Source of the DNA: JAAYJT01 sp037446395
GTDB taxonomy: Bacteria; Bacteroidota; Bacteroidia; Bacteroidales; JAAYJT01
DNA: 63,023 nucleotides
NCBI GenBank assembly: GCA_037446395.1
Contig: JBBIIP010000017.1
Coordinates: 1-63,023 of the forward strand
Direction of reading: 5' to 3'
Positions within the stretch are counted from its first letter, which is position 1. Each line of letters begins with the position of its first letter. Under the pieces are notes generated by a model. That model did no database searches, was not told where the DNA came from, and saw only the letters and a program-made list of their open reading frames with translations. Shown here piece by piece: positions 50,608 to 60,348 of the stretch. The position numbers and the translations under genes were made by a program.

Positions 50608-52554
50608 ATGTATAGTGTAAATAATCTGTCGGTTCATTTTACCGGAACATATATTTTCGACGATATTTCCTTCCTGGTTAATGGCCGCGACCGAATTGGC
50701 CTTGTTGGCCGCAACGGAGCAGGCAAAACCAGCCTGATGCGCATTATGGCGCGCCAGCTCGAACCCGAAAAGGGCATAGTAGTTATACCACAAGGGCATA
50801 CCGTAGGCTATTTGCCTCAAGAATTGGAAACTCTCAGCACCATCACCGTACTTGAAGAGGCCATGAAAGCTTTTCATGAGGCAATCACCCTTGAGCACCG
50901 GATTCACCGGCTAAGCCACGAGATGGCCACTCGCACCGATTATGAGTCGGACAGCTATTTGAAACTAATCACCCGCCTCAACGAGGCAAACGATCGTTTT
51001 CATATCATCGGCGGACAAACCCGCCAGGCCGACACGGAAAAAGTATTATTGGGACTCGGCTTCAGGCGAGAGGATTTTCAAAGACCCATGAAAGAATTTA
51101 GCAGCGGTTGGCAAATGCGTGTCGAACTAACCAAAATCCTCCTCCAACGCCCCAATCTTTTGCTGCTCGATGAGCCTACCAACCACCTCGATATCGAGGC
51201 AATTCAATGGCTCGAAGAGTTTCTGAAAGATTATCCGGGAGCGCTGATCCTGGTTTCTCACGACCGGGCCTTTCTCGATAATGTGACTACCCGCACCATC
51301 GAAATATCATTGGGGCGCATCTATGATTTTGCTGCCCCTTATTCGGGATATGTGCAGATGCGCGAAGAACAACTCGAACAACAGGTAGCCGCTTACTCAA
51401 ATCAGCAACGCCAAATAACACAAATTGAGCGTTTTATAGAACGGTTCAGATACAAGTCAACCAAAGCCCGGCAAGTACAGTCGCGTATACGCATGATCGA
51501 GAAAATGGAAAAAGTTGAAATTGAGGATACGGATAAGTCTTCGATCAGGGTAAAATTTCCCCCTGCTCCACGTTCTGGCAAGGTGGTTGTTGAAGGACAT
51601 GTGATCAGCAAAGCATATGGTAAAAACCTGGTATTAAAAAACATAGATTTTGCCATTCTCAGAAATGATGCTGTAGCTTTTGTTGGACGCAACGGAGAAG
51701 GCAAAACAACCCTTAGTAAAATCATTGTCGGTGAGATTGATTATCAGGGAGAGTTAACCACCGGTCACAATACGCACATTGGTTATTATCCTCAAAACCA
51801 GGCCGAGTTGCTGGATGGCGAAAAAACGGTTTTCGAAACCATTGATGATGCTGCCACCGGCGCCATGCGCTCACAGGTGCGAAATCTGCTGGGCAGTTTC
51901 CTGTTTGGCACCGACGACATAGATAAGAAAGTCAAAGTGCTTTCGGGGGGCGAAAAGGCGCGCCTCGCCCTGGCAAGACTGTTGCTTAATCCGGTAAACT
52001 TGTTGGTGTTGGACGAACCCACAAACCATCTCGATATGCTGAGCAAGGACATACTCAAAAATGCCTTGCTTCAATACACCGGAACGCTTATCCTTGTATC
52101 CCACGACCGCGATTTTTTGCAAGGTCTCACCAATAAGGTGATTGAGTTTAAGAACCAAGGCATTAAAGAGTATCTGGGCGATGTGTACGACTTTCTTCAA
52201 ACCCGAAGGATTGAGTCACTCAAAGCCCTTGAGCGGGATCTTTCATCGGCAAATTCCACTAACTCAGAAAAACAATCTTCTGATACAAAACTGCTTTGGG
52301 AAGAAAGAAAGCTACGCGAGAAACAACTGCGCAAAGTTCGTAGCCAGATAGAAAAAGCAGAGGAAAATATAGCAATACTCGAAAAAGAAATTGCCGCAAT
52401 GGATGCAATGCTTGCAGATCCACAGAAATACAAGGAGGTGCTGAATGATCACCAGTCGTATAAACATTACAACGACCTCAAAGCCGAACTTGGCAGAGAA
52501 ATGCAGCGGTGGGAAAAATTGCACGAAGAGTTGGAACTGGAAAGCAATAAATAA
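50608..52554 (+). CDS. ABC-F family ATPase
   Basis: The 648-residue soluble protein has two ABC ATPase domains. The first has Walker A GRNGAGKT at residues 34-41, signature FSSGWQMRVEL and Walker B LLLLDEPTNHLD; the second has GRNGEGKT, LSGGEKARLAL and LLVLDEPTNHLD. Between them is a charged linker (QITQIERFIERFRYKSTKA), and the C-terminus is an 80-residue coiled coil (LREKQLRKVRSQIEKAEENI). Without membrane domains, ABC-F proteins act on ribosomes or nucleic acids; the C-terminal coil resembles Uup-type members. There is no evidence for antibiotic resistance. A strong promoter directly precedes the start. Confidence 0.93.
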   Translation: MYSVNNLSVHFTGTYIFDDISFLVNGRDRIGLVGRNGAGKTSLMRIMARQLEPEKGIVVIPQGHTVGYLPQELETLSTITVLEEAMKAFHEAITLEHRIHRLSHEMATRTDYESDSYLKLITRLNEANDRFHIIGGQTRQADTEKVLLGLGFRREDFQRPMKEFSSGWQMRVELTKILLQRPNLLLLDEPTNHLDIEAIQWLEEFLKDYPGALILVSHDRAFLDNVTTRTIEISLGRIYDFAAPYSGYVQMREEQLEQQVAAYSNQQRQITQIERFIERFRYKSTKARQVQSRIRMIEKMEKVEIEDTDKSSIRVKFPPAPRSGKVVVEGHVISKAYGKNLVLKNIDFAILRNDAVAFVGRNGEGKTTLSKIIVGEIDYQGELTTGHNTHIGYYPQNQAELLDGEKTVFETIDDAATGAMRSQVRNLLGSFLFGTDDIDKKVKVLSGGEKARLALARLLLNPVNLLVLDEPTNHLDMLSKDILKNALLQYTGTLILVSHDRDFLQGLTNKVIEFKNQGIKEYLGDVYDFLQTRRIESLKALERDLSSANSTNSEKQSSDTKLLWEERKLREKQLRKVRSQIEKAEENIAILEKEIAAMDAMLADPQKYKEVLNDHQSYKHYNDLKAELGREMQRWEKLHEELELESNK

Positions 52555-52648
52555 TGAGCCGTCATTGAAGCTGTTTGCTTTAGTCCAGAAAACTTAAATT
52601 TGGACCTTGACTGCAAATTTTTTCAATTCAGGTTGCGGAAAAAGATTC

Positions 52649-53632
52649 TTACTTTTCTCGATTCACAATATGGAGTGCGAAACTCCGGAAGCTGTCCATC
52701 TTCAAGGTGTCGGCTTCGATCTGGTCGTAGTGGTTCAAAGCCATTCGATTATAATCCTCAATAGTCGCTTGGGTGTGTAATCGTACATTTAATTGCTCGA
52801 AGATTTCTATTACTTCCGCCACTTTGGTTGAGGACTCGGAGGGTTTAGTCCTGTAGTAGTTCAGTAGACGGGTTTCAGTTTCTGGATTAGCCAACTCAAG
52901 TGCTTTGAGGTAGAGAAATGTTTTTTTATTTGCCGAAATATCGCCCCCTTTTTGCTTACCAAAGGTTTCCTCCGACCCAAAAACATCGAGCAGATCATCT
53001 TGCAACTGAAAAGCCATGCCAAGATTCTCCCCAAACTTATAGAGCAAGTCTGCCTGTTTGGGTTTTGCCCGGCCCAGGAGTGCTCCAATCTGCATACAAC
53101 CTCCAAAAAATACAGCTGTTTTCAGACGGATCATTTCAAGGTATTGTGTGATGCTCACATTGTCGTCGGTTTCGAAATTCATGTCGTACTGTTGTCCTTC
53201 GCAAATCTGAACAGCAATGCGGTTGAATACAGCCAACACCTGCGGAAGAATCTCAGGGCGGGTTTTGCTTAATAAATCGTAAGCCATTGCAAACATGGTG
53301 TCTCCGGCAAGAATAGCAATATTTGGATTCCACTTGCGATAAACGGTCTCTCTACCGCGCCGCAAAGGAGCCTGGTCCATTATATCGTCGTGTATGAGTG
53401 TGAAATTGTGCAATAGCTCAAGGCTCACAGCCACATTCACAGCTTCCTGTACTTTGCCTCCAACCAAGTCGCACGCCATCAGGGCGATGACAGGCCTGAT
53501 CCGCTTGCCTGCTCCTTTGAGAGTATAGCGAATTGGGTCGTATAGCTCCGTTGGTTTTTCCGAGGTTATAATGGCCTGGATGGCTTGTTCAACCAATTCG
53601 AAATATCGCTGTTGGTCGCTCAAGATATTCAT
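52649..53632 (-). CDS. Trans-isoprenyl (polyprenyl) diphosphate synthase
   Basis: The 327-residue all-helical enzyme extends allylic diphosphates with isopentenyl diphosphate. Both aspartate-rich motifs are present: HDDIMDQAPLRRG and FQLQDDLLDVFG, along with GAGKRIRPVIALM. Product length (farnesyl, geranylgeranyl or a longer quinone side chain) cannot be set with certainty from sequence. It uses products of the MEP pathway that begins with the Dxs and Dxr encoded in this window. It is the last gene of a minus-strand run after rfbA (23-base gap). It ends convergent with the ABC-F gene. Confidence 0.92.
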   Translation of the reverse strand: MNILSDQQRYFELVEQAIQAIITSEKPTELYDPIRYTLKGAGKRIRPVIALMACDLVGGKVQEAVNVAVSLELLHNFTLIHDDIMDQAPLRRGRETVYRKWNPNIAILAGDTMFAMAYDLLSKTRPEILPQVLAVFNRIAVQICEGQQYDMNFETDDNVSITQYLEMIRLKTAVFFGGCMQIGALLGRAKPKQADLLYKFGENLGMAFQLQDDLLDVFGSEETFGKQKGGDISANKKTFLYLKALELANPETETRLLNYYRTKPSESSTKVAEVIEIFEQLNVRLHTQATIEDYNRMALNHYDQIEADTLKMDSFRSFALHIVNREK

Positions 53633-53655
53633 AAGATGTAGTTTTTAAAAGACTG

Positions 53656-54519
53656 TTAATGGTCAATCAACCCTAAAAGATATTGACCATAACCACTTTT
53701 TAGCAAGGGTTCGGCCAGTTGCTTAAGTTGATAGGCGGAAATAAACCCCATGCGGTAGGCCACTTCCTCGATACATCCGATTTTTAACCCCTGGCGTTCT
53801 TCGATCACCTGCACAAATTGCGAGGCCTGAATGAGTGAGGCAAAGGTTCCGGTGTCGAGCCATGCTGTGCCCCGACTGAGCATGCCAACCTTTAGTCTGC
53901 CCTGGCGAAGGTATTCCTTGTTCACATCGGTAATTTCATATTCGCCACGGGCGCTGGGTTTGAGGTTTTTAGCAACTTCAACCACCGAATTGTCATAGAA
54001 ATATAGCCCCGGCACAGCATAGTTTGATTTAGGCTGTCGGGGTTTTTCTTCAAGAGAGATTGCATTCATTTTTTCATCAAACTCAACAACACCATAGCGT
54101 TCCGGATCAGACACATGGTATGCAAAAATCACACCCCCATCGGGGTCGTTATTTTCCTGCAATAGTTTTTGCAAACCGGTGCTATAGAAAATATTATCGC
54201 CCAGGATTAATGCAGCCTTATCATTTCCGATGAATGGCGCTCCGATAACAAACGCTTGTGCCAACCCGTTAGGAATTTCCTGTTTGGCATACCGAAAAGA
54301 ACAGCCAAGCTGAGTTCCATCTCCCAGAAGCCGTTCAAAATGAGGCAGATCATGAGGAGTCGAAATAACAAGCACCTCCCGAATGCCAGCCATCATCAGC
54401 ACCGACAGGGGGTAATAGATCATGGGTTTATCATAAATGGGCATCAACTGTTTGCTAACAGCCATTGTGAGGGGGTGAAGGCGGGTGCCGGCTCCTCCGG
54501 CTAATATAATTCCTTTCAT
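53656..54519 (-). CDS. rfbA: Glucose-1-phosphate thymidylyltransferase
   Basis: The 287-residue nucleotidyltransferase makes dTDP-glucose from dTTP and glucose 1-phosphate. The N-terminal GIILAGGAGTRLHPLT and SKQLMPIYDKPMIYYPLSVL motifs bind nucleotide; LILGDNIFY, VVEFDEKMNAISLEEKP and TAWLDTGTF are typical of RfbA/RmlA. The product feeds RfbB, encoded at 24876. It lies 5 bases after a RND-family exporter gene, likely in the same transcript. Complete. Confidence 0.96.
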   Translation of the reverse strand: MKGIILAGGAGTRLHPLTMAVSKQLMPIYDKPMIYYPLSVLMMAGIREVLVISTPHDLPHFERLLGDGTQLGCSFRYAKQEIPNGLAQAFVIGAPFIGNDKAALILGDNIFYSTGLQKLLQENNDPDGGVIFAYHVSDPERYGVVEFDEKMNAISLEEKPRQPKSNYAVPGLYFYDNSVVEVAKNLKPSARGEYEITDVNKEYLRQGRLKVGMLSRGTAWLDTGTFASLIQASQFVQVIEERQGLKIGCIEEVAYRMGFISAYQLKQLAEPLLKSGYGQYLLGLIDH

Positions 54520-54524
54520 TGGGT

Positions 54525-56909
54525 TTATTGTATTTGTTTGGTTTGAGGAATCACCACCTCCGCATCGTTTTCGTCGAAAATATGAATGGCCGGCTCTTTA
54601 AAACTTTTAGTGGTGGCGCGTTTGTCAAGGCTCAAGAGCAATGAAGGGAGCACCAATAGATTGGCAAGTACTGCAATCAGCAGGGTGAAAGAGATCAAAA
54701 AGCCAAGTGCCTCGGTTCCTCCGAAAGTTGAGAGTGTAAAAATTGAAAATCCAAAAAATAATACAATGGATGAATACACCATGCTGAAACCGGTTTCGCG
54801 CAAGGCATTAGTAACTGATTTTTGAATGTTCCAATTATTCTGTTTGAGCTCCATCCTGTAGCGCGAAAGGAAATGAATGGCATTGTCAACCGAAATACCC
54901 AGGGCAATGCTGAAAATAAGAATTGTAGATGGTTTGATGCTGATGGCCATAAAACCCATCAATGCAGCAGTGAGCAGCTGAGGCAGCATATTGGGAATCA
55001 GAGAAATTCCTACCATTTTCCACGAAGTAAACATCATCGCCATGATCAGGGCAATGGCAACAAAAGCAATGATCAGGCTGGTGGCCAGGTTTTTAACCAG
55101 GTAGTTGGTTCCTTTCAGAAATACAACGCTTGTACCTGTCATTTTCACATCAAACTGATCGGGGGGGAAGATGTTGTTGATCTTGGGAGCCAGGTCATTT
55201 TTAATGCGCATAATATCATGTGTTCCAATGTTTGCCATTTGCGCACTGATTCGGGTAACCTGCATATTTGTGTCAACAAAGGAGTGAAGAATGGTTCGTT
55301 TATCGCTCCTCATGCCCGGCACATAACGCATTATAAAATTTTGCTCCTGGCTGTTGGGCATTCCATACATTTCCGGGTCGCCATTATAAAAAGACTGACG
55401 AAGAAACTTGGTAATCTCGGCAATTGAAAGGGGTTGTGCAAATTCCGGATAGGTGGCCAATGTGTCTTGCAGCTGATTGATGCGTGCTATGGTGCTATGT
55501 TGGATTACTCCCCGTTTTTTCTGAGTGTCAATCGAAATTTCGAAAGGCAGAATCCCGCGAAATTCTTTTTCAAAAAACATAAGGTCAACATAAACAGGAT
55601 CTTTGTGCGGCAGATCATCCACAACATTGCCTGTAGTTTTCAGGCGTGCCATTCCAAAAACCGCCAGCACAATTATTACCAGAACAGCCACGTAAACCTT
55701 TGGGCGATGATTGGTTACAATTGTGATCACTTTTTGGAGAATGGTTACAGTGAACCGATTGTCGAGATGCCGGATATGCCTTGCGGATGGAGGATTTAGA
55801 TAGCTAAAGAATATTGGAATGAGCATGATCGAAAGCACGAAGATCAGCATAATGTTGATGAACGCGATTACCCCAAACTCGACCAACATCTGGTTGCGGG
55901 TGAGAATGAATGCGCCAAACCCGACTGCTGTGGTCAAATTTGTAAGGAAGGTGGCATTGCCCACCCGCTGCACGATGCGCGAAAGTGCCTTCACTTTGTT
56001 GCGATGCGAGCGGTATTCGTGATGAAACTTGTTGAGAAGGAAAATACAGTTCTCAACCCCGATAATTATGAGCAGCGGTGGCAGTATTCCGGTGAGGATG
56101 GTTATTTTATATCCAAAAATCGCCATCGTACCAAGCGCCCATATCACGCTGATAACCACAATTAGTATCGGAAAAAGCACTGCTTTGAATGATCTGAAGA
56201 AGACATACAGCGCAAGCGAAGCAATAATAATGGCCAGGCCGATGAACAGCTTCAATTCCTGCTGTATTTTAATCATGGTTTTGGTTCGGATATAGGGCAT
56301 GCCCGATAAGTGGGTTTCAATACCGGTAGATGCTGAAAACGCCTTCACCTCACTTTCAATGTCGTTTATAATGGCGATTCTTCCCTTGGTGTTAATCTTT
56401 GTCTTATCAAGTGTGATCATCATCAAGGTTGCGCCGCTGGCCTGATTATAGATATAGCCATCGTAGAACGGCAAGGAATAAATCACATCCCGTAAACTGT
56501 CCAGGGCTGCTTGATCGGCCGGGAATTCATCAAAAAGCTGTTTGAACTCGAATCGCCGCAGGCTGTCGTTTTTATCAATGTTAAACAGTCGTGCAATTGA
56601 TACTGACTCGTCAACTCCCTCAACTTCTTTAAGTTTGTAGGTAAGGTCGTGCCAGGCTTTGAAATTATCGTATTGAAAAAGATTGGGATTTTTAATGCCA
56701 ATAAACAAAACAGCACCATCTTCGCCAAAAATTTGCTTAAACTGCTTGTAATCAATTACTGTTGAATCAGTATCGGGAAGCATTGGGGTCATTTCATACG
56801 ACAATGTCACCCGCAGGGCCAGAAACCCCATCACCGAAGTAATGATTGCAATAACAATTAAATGCGTGAAGCGGTATCGAAGAATTAGCCTGACCAGAAT
56901 ATTCCACAT
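54525..56909 (-). CDS. RND/MMPL-family exporter (HAE3-like)
   Basis: From the ATG at 56909 the protein has 794 residues; a TTG four codons upstream is an alternative. It has two halves, each with a large periplasmic loop and about six membrane helices, as in RND superfamily members of the HAE3/MMPL type (AIIIASLALYVFFRSFKAVL; FSIALGISVDNAIHFLSRY). These often export lipids or hopanoids, or lack known substrates. No adaptor is encoded beside it. It leads a run with rfbA and a polyprenyl synthase. Substrate unknown; an envelope lipid or isoprenoid is a possible guess from context only. Confidence 0.85.
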   Translation of the reverse strand: MWNILVRLILRYRFTHLIVIAIITSVMGFLALRVTLSYEMTPMLPDTDSTVIDYKQFKQIFGEDGAVLFIGIKNPNLFQYDNFKAWHDLTYKLKEVEGVDESVSIARLFNIDKNDSLRRFEFKQLFDEFPADQAALDSLRDVIYSLPFYDGYIYNQASGATLMMITLDKTKINTKGRIAIINDIESEVKAFSASTGIETHLSGMPYIRTKTMIKIQQELKLFIGLAIIIASLALYVFFRSFKAVLFPILIVVISVIWALGTMAIFGYKITILTGILPPLLIIIGVENCIFLLNKFHHEYRSHRNKVKALSRIVQRVGNATFLTNLTTAVGFGAFILTRNQMLVEFGVIAFINIMLIFVLSIMLIPIFFSYLNPPSARHIRHLDNRFTVTILQKVITIVTNHRPKVYVAVLVIIVLAVFGMARLKTTGNVVDDLPHKDPVYVDLMFFEKEFRGILPFEISIDTQKKRGVIQHSTIARINQLQDTLATYPEFAQPLSIAEITKFLRQSFYNGDPEMYGMPNSQEQNFIMRYVPGMRSDKRTILHSFVDTNMQVTRISAQMANIGTHDIMRIKNDLAPKINNIFPPDQFDVKMTGTSVVFLKGTNYLVKNLATSLIIAFVAIALIMAMMFTSWKMVGISLIPNMLPQLLTAALMGFMAISIKPSTILIFSIALGISVDNAIHFLSRYRMELKQNNWNIQKSVTNALRETGFSMVYSSIVLFFGFSIFTLSTFGGTEALGFLISFTLLIAVLANLLVLPSLLLSLDKRATTKSFKEPAIHIFDENDAEVVIPQTKQIQ

Positions 56910-56980
56910 AGTATTGCACAAACACTAAAATCGCAGAAAATATAGCTCATACCTCTGCAATCAATGATGACTTTTATTAC

Positions 56981-56988
56981 CAAATATA
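56981..56988 (-). promoter_or_regulatory. Predicted -7 element for the RND exporter operon
   Basis: TATATTTG on the minus strand matches TAnnTTTG, 71 bases upstream of the ATG at 56909. The rest of this 212-base AT-rich gap shows nothing recognisable. Confidence 0.4.
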
Positions 56989-57121
56989 AAGCAAATTTAA
57001 AATTTTATCCTAAACCTGATCAGAATAATAAAATTTAAATCCTTTGATAGATTTAACCACCAGGAAGATCAATTTGACGGAAGGGTTGATATCTATTGAT
57101 TTTCACTTCTCGCAAAGCAGA

Positions 57122-58351
57122 CTATTCCCAACCCAAAATCTCCTTGAAATTAAAATTTTCAGGATTTGCAACATACCTTCGTGCAGGTTCATAATCTTCT
57201 TTCTCAAGATATTGCAGCCCATGGTCGAACACCAGCCTGGCTTTTGGCCCTTCCATGTTTACCAATCGGGGCAATACTTTGCCGTGTTCATCAGCAACAT
57301 CTTTCAGAAACAAAGGCCTGGTTTCCCCCACATTATCCGAAGTAACCATACAGGCAGTGTATCCCTGATCGAATAACTTTTTTACCCCCATGCCCAGCAA
57401 AGCACAATACAGTTGGTCGAAAGCGATCGGATTTACACAGCGCAATTCATAGCCCAACTCCACAGGCCTACTTTTTATGTTCAGGTTGAGTTGTTTTAAT
57501 TTTTGCTGCAGCAGAATGTTGAAAATATGTGCCTTGCTAACGTTTCCAAGCTCCGGATGCCCATGATCGTCATAGGTAAACAGGATTCCGCTGGCTTTGA
57601 TTTCTTCATCTGTCATGAAATGGAAAACACCTTCACTCACGATGGCGACACCATAAGGAATGCCATTGAGTAAGCGCTTGATAATGGCTGAAATGATGAG
57701 GTTGATGATGCGCTCAAACGTGATATCAACTTTATTGAACATTTCCGGTATGACCATCATCGGATAATGACAAGCAGCCCCAATGCCAAAAGCAAGGTGG
57801 CCTGCCTCGCGCCCCATGGCCGAAACAACAAACCAATTTCCACTGGTGCGGGCATCTTCATACACGGTAGTTGCAATACGAACTCCTTCCTGTTTGGCAC
57901 TTTGATAGCCAAAGGTTGGTTGCCCCTCGGGCAAAGGAAGGTCATTGTCAATGGTTTTGGGCACGTGAATATTCTGAATTTCAACTTCATGCTCGTGCAA
58001 ATATTTCGAAATACGGTTGGCTGTAGATGCGGTATCATCGCCTCCAATGGTGACCAAAAGCTTAACATCGTAGTTTTTGAAAAAACGGGTGTTAAATTCA
58101 CTGTCTTTGGGTTTATAGCGGCTCATTTGAAGAAAAGATCCGCCCTGGTTATGAATTTTGTCGGCTGTGGCAAAGTCAAATTCATATAAATCAGGAGAAG
58201 GAGTGAACAATGTTTTATAGCCCCCGTGCAGTCCGAGAACGCGGTATCCGTCTTTCAGAAACACCTTTGCCAGGGTGCCAATCACTGTATTTATTCCTGG
58301 TGCCGGCCCACCACCGGCCAAAATAGCAATAGAACCTTTGTTTTTCAGCAT
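57122..58351 (-). CDS. pfp: 6-phosphofructokinase, predicted pyrophosphate-dependent
   Basis: From the ATG at 58351 the protein has 409 residues. It phosphorylates fructose 6-phosphate in glycolysis. The motif GGGPAPGIN at 13-21, GGDDTAS at 103-109, and PKTIDNDL at 131-138 are present. An aspartate at the second GGDD position and the lysine in PKTIDND are the residues that favour pyrophosphate over ATP as phosphoryl donor; ATP enzymes have glycine at both places. The reaction would then be reversible and save ATP. The frame is open 29 codons further upstream, but that part is not conserved-looking and overlaps the promoter region. Confidence 0.9.
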   Translation of the reverse strand: MLKNKGSIAILAGGGPAPGINTVIGTLAKVFLKDGYRVLGLHGGYKTLFTPSPDLYEFDFATADKIHNQGGSFLQMSRYKPKDSEFNTRFFKNYDVKLLVTIGGDDTASTANRISKYLHEHEVEIQNIHVPKTIDNDLPLPEGQPTFGYQSAKQEGVRIATTVYEDARTSGNWFVVSAMGREAGHLAFGIGAACHYPMMVIPEMFNKVDITFERIINLIISAIIKRLLNGIPYGVAIVSEGVFHFMTDEEIKASGILFTYDDHGHPELGNVSKAHIFNILLQQKLKQLNLNIKSRPVELGYELRCVNPIAFDQLYCALLGMGVKKLFDQGYTACMVTSDNVGETRPLFLKDVADEHGKVLPRLVNMEGPKARLVFDHGLQYLEKEDYEPARRYVANPENFNFKEILGWE

Positions 58352-58373
58352 AGATTTACGATTCAATTTGGGG

Positions 58374-58381
58374 CAAAAATA
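58374..58381 (-). promoter_or_regulatory. Predicted -7 element for the phosphofructokinase gene
   Basis: TATTTTTG on the minus strand matches TAnnTTTG and lies 22 bases upstream of the ATG at 58351, inside the alternative longer reading frame. It supports the shorter protein. Confidence 0.45.
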
Positions 58382-58459
58382 GCAATATTGAGCCATCCGA
58401 TGATCACAAGCCAATTTGATATTATCTTCGCAATTCATCTTGCCAAATGGATTACTCGT

Positions 58460-59692
58460 ATGGTGCTTAATTACATATGGATTGCTTTTTTTGTGATCGC
58501 TTTCCTGATTGGAATAATTAAACTTATTTTTTTCGGCGACTCTGAGGTTTTTCCTGCAATGATGGGCAGCACCTTCGAAATGGCCAAGACCGGTTTTGAA
58601 ATTTCGCTGGGGCTGACAGGTGTAATGACACTCTGGTTAGGACTGATGAAAGTTGGCGAACAGGGTGGAATTGTCCGGGTCATGTCGAGGGTGGTGGGGC
58701 CATTGTTTCAAAAACTCTTTCCCAACATACCAAAAGAACACCCCGCCACAGGAGCAATCATGATGAATATTGCCGCGAATATGCTCGGGCTCGACAATGC
58801 CGCAACTCCCCTTGGGCTCAAGGCCATGAACGAATTGCAAAGCATTAATCCTGAAAAAGAAACAGCCTCTAATCCAATGATCATGTTTCTTGTCCTCAAT
58901 ACTTCAGGCCTGACCATTATCCCGATAAGTATCATGGTTTATCGTGCCCAAATGGGAGCCGCTGACCCATCGGATGTTTTTGTGCCCATTCTGCTCAGTA
59001 CCTTCTTCTCAACCCTGGCCGGAATCATCGCCGTTTCGCTGATTCAACGTATAAACCTGTTCAACCGGGTTGTGCTGGCTTGGCTTGGAGGGTTTACCGT
59101 GCTTGTTGCAGGCATTATCTGGTATTTTAGCACCATTCCGCAACAGCAAGTCACTACAATTTCGTCGGTAGCCGGAAACCTGATTCTTTTTGCCATCATC
59201 ATTACTTTCATATCGCTGGCCATGTATAAAAAGGTAAATGTTTATGAGTCATTTATCGAAGGGGCGAAAGAAGGATTCTGGATTGCAGTAAAAATCATTC
59301 CTTACCTGATTGCTATCCTTGTTGCAATCGGGGTTTTCAGGGCTTCGGGGGCAATGGATTTTATTGTGACCGGGATTCAGAAACTCGTGGCCTATGTTGG
59401 GGTTAGTGGTGAATTTGTTTCTGCTCTGCCCACCGCTTTCATGAAACCCCTGAGCGGATCAGGAGCGCGCGGCATGATGGTAGATGCCATGAACCAATTT
59501 GGAGCTGATTCGTTTGTGGGACGCTTATCTTGCGTATTTCAGGGTGCAACCGACACAACTTTTTATATCATCGCCGTGTATTTTGGCTCTGTCAGTATCC
59601 GCAAAACACGCTACGCACTCACTGCCGGATTAATCGCCGATTTTGCAGGTATTGTAGCAGCCATTTTTATTGCCTACCTGTTTTTTGGATAA
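58460..59692 (+). CDS. Fused SpmA/SpmB-like membrane protein (nucleoside recognition/Gate domain)
   Basis: The ATG at 58460 (MVLNYIWIAFFVIAFLIGI) gives 410 residues; the frame extends upstream but without a hydrophobic start there. The N-terminal half is SpmA-like (ANMLGLDNAATPLGLKAMNE) and the C-terminal half SpmB-like (FMKPLSGSGARGMMVDAM, FQGATDTTFYIIAVYFGS), each a Gate/nucleoside-recognition domain, with about eight membrane helices in all. In Bacillus the two are separate spore-maturation proteins; in non-sporulating bacteria the fused form probably acts in transport of an unknown solute. Divergent from the phosphofructokinase gene. Confidence 0.9.
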   Translation: MVLNYIWIAFFVIAFLIGIIKLIFFGDSEVFPAMMGSTFEMAKTGFEISLGLTGVMTLWLGLMKVGEQGGIVRVMSRVVGPLFQKLFPNIPKEHPATGAIMMNIAANMLGLDNAATPLGLKAMNELQSINPEKETASNPMIMFLVLNTSGLTIIPISIMVYRAQMGAADPSDVFVPILLSTFFSTLAGIIAVSLIQRINLFNRVVLAWLGGFTVLVAGIIWYFSTIPQQQVTTISSVAGNLILFAIIITFISLAMYKKVNVYESFIEGAKEGFWIAVKIIPYLIAILVAIGVFRASGAMDFIVTGIQKLVAYVGVSGEFVSALPTAFMKPLSGSGARGMMVDAMNQFGADSFVGRLSCVFQGATDTTFYIIAVYFGSVSIRKTRYALTAGLIADFAGIVAAIFIAYLFFG

Positions 59693-59793
59693 GCAGGAGT
59701 GGCTATCAGGATGCACAATACTTCTGCCTGCCATTTTAGTGAAACAAGCAGGAAGGCATGAACGATCTATTCAGACTTGCAGTGAATTGAATG

Positions 59794-60297
59794 CTACTCG
59801 GCAACCGGAGCGCCCTGCCCCAGGCTTTTGCTGCGCTCGATAGATTGTAACGCCAGGTAGTTGTCGCCGAATTTTTTCAGGTTGTCCATCTCAACATCAT
59901 ACTGGTCGAAATGCCGCTCTTCGTCTTCAACGAGGGCTTCGAACAACTTTTTTGTAACCGAATCGGCATGCTGGGCACAAATGTTGGCAAATTCGTTATA
60001 ATCGTTGGCGCTGCTTGTTTCCATTTCAGCAGCCAGTTGGAGCATCATTTTCACGTCATGATATTTCTTCACTTCGGTTGAGGCGATCATTTCGACATCG
60101 CCTTTGAGAAACAAAATGCGCTCTGCAAGCCTTTCGACATGCATCATTTCTTGTATTGCAGTCCTGCGAAACAACCCTGCCAGCAAATCGTATCCCTGGT
60201 CGTCGCAATGAAAATGGAAATACATATACTGGTGAACAGCCGACAACTCATCGGCAACTGCACGATTTAATAATTCAATGCTCTTTTCTTTTTTCAT
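59794..60297 (-). CDS. bfr: Bacterioferritin
   Basis: The 167-residue four-helix protein has the full set of ferroxidase residues: E17 (DELSAVHQY), E50 and H53 (IQEMMHVE), a glutamate in LAAEMET, and E and H in EDEERHFD. Met51 in EMMH sits where the heme-binding methionine of bacterioferritin lies. It should form a 24-mer that oxidises and stores iron. It lacks a signal peptide. A C-terminal tail (SIERSKSLGQGAPVAE) extends past the last helix. It stands alone with its own predicted promoter. Confidence 0.9.
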   Translation of the reverse strand: MKKEKSIELLNRAVADELSAVHQYMYFHFHCDDQGYDLLAGLFRRTAIQEMMHVERLAERILFLKGDVEMIASTEVKKYHDVKMMLQLAAEMETSSANDYNEFANICAQHADSVTKKLFEALVEDEERHFDQYDVEMDNLKKFGDNYLALQSIERSKSLGQGAPVAE

Positions 60298-60340
60298 ATC
60301 CTGTGCTATTTGAAATTTTTTCTAGAAACCTTGCAAGATG

Positions 60341-60348
60341 CAAATGTA
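60341..60348 (-). promoter_or_regulatory. Predicted -7 element for bfr
   Basis: TACATTTG on the minus strand matches TAnnTTTG, 43 bases upstream of the bfr ATG. No -33 box recognised. Confidence 0.4.

Noticed and set aside
54822..55427. Plus-strand open frame of about 200 codons inside the RND exporter gene
   Set aside because: It is antisense to the exporter, rich in His/Asn/Cys without any domain, and is best explained as a shadow of codon bias on the other strand.
59693..59793. Imperfect CCTGC/GCAGG complementarity between the convergent SpmA/B-like and bfr genes
   Set aside because: Too short and too widely spaced to claim as a terminator.
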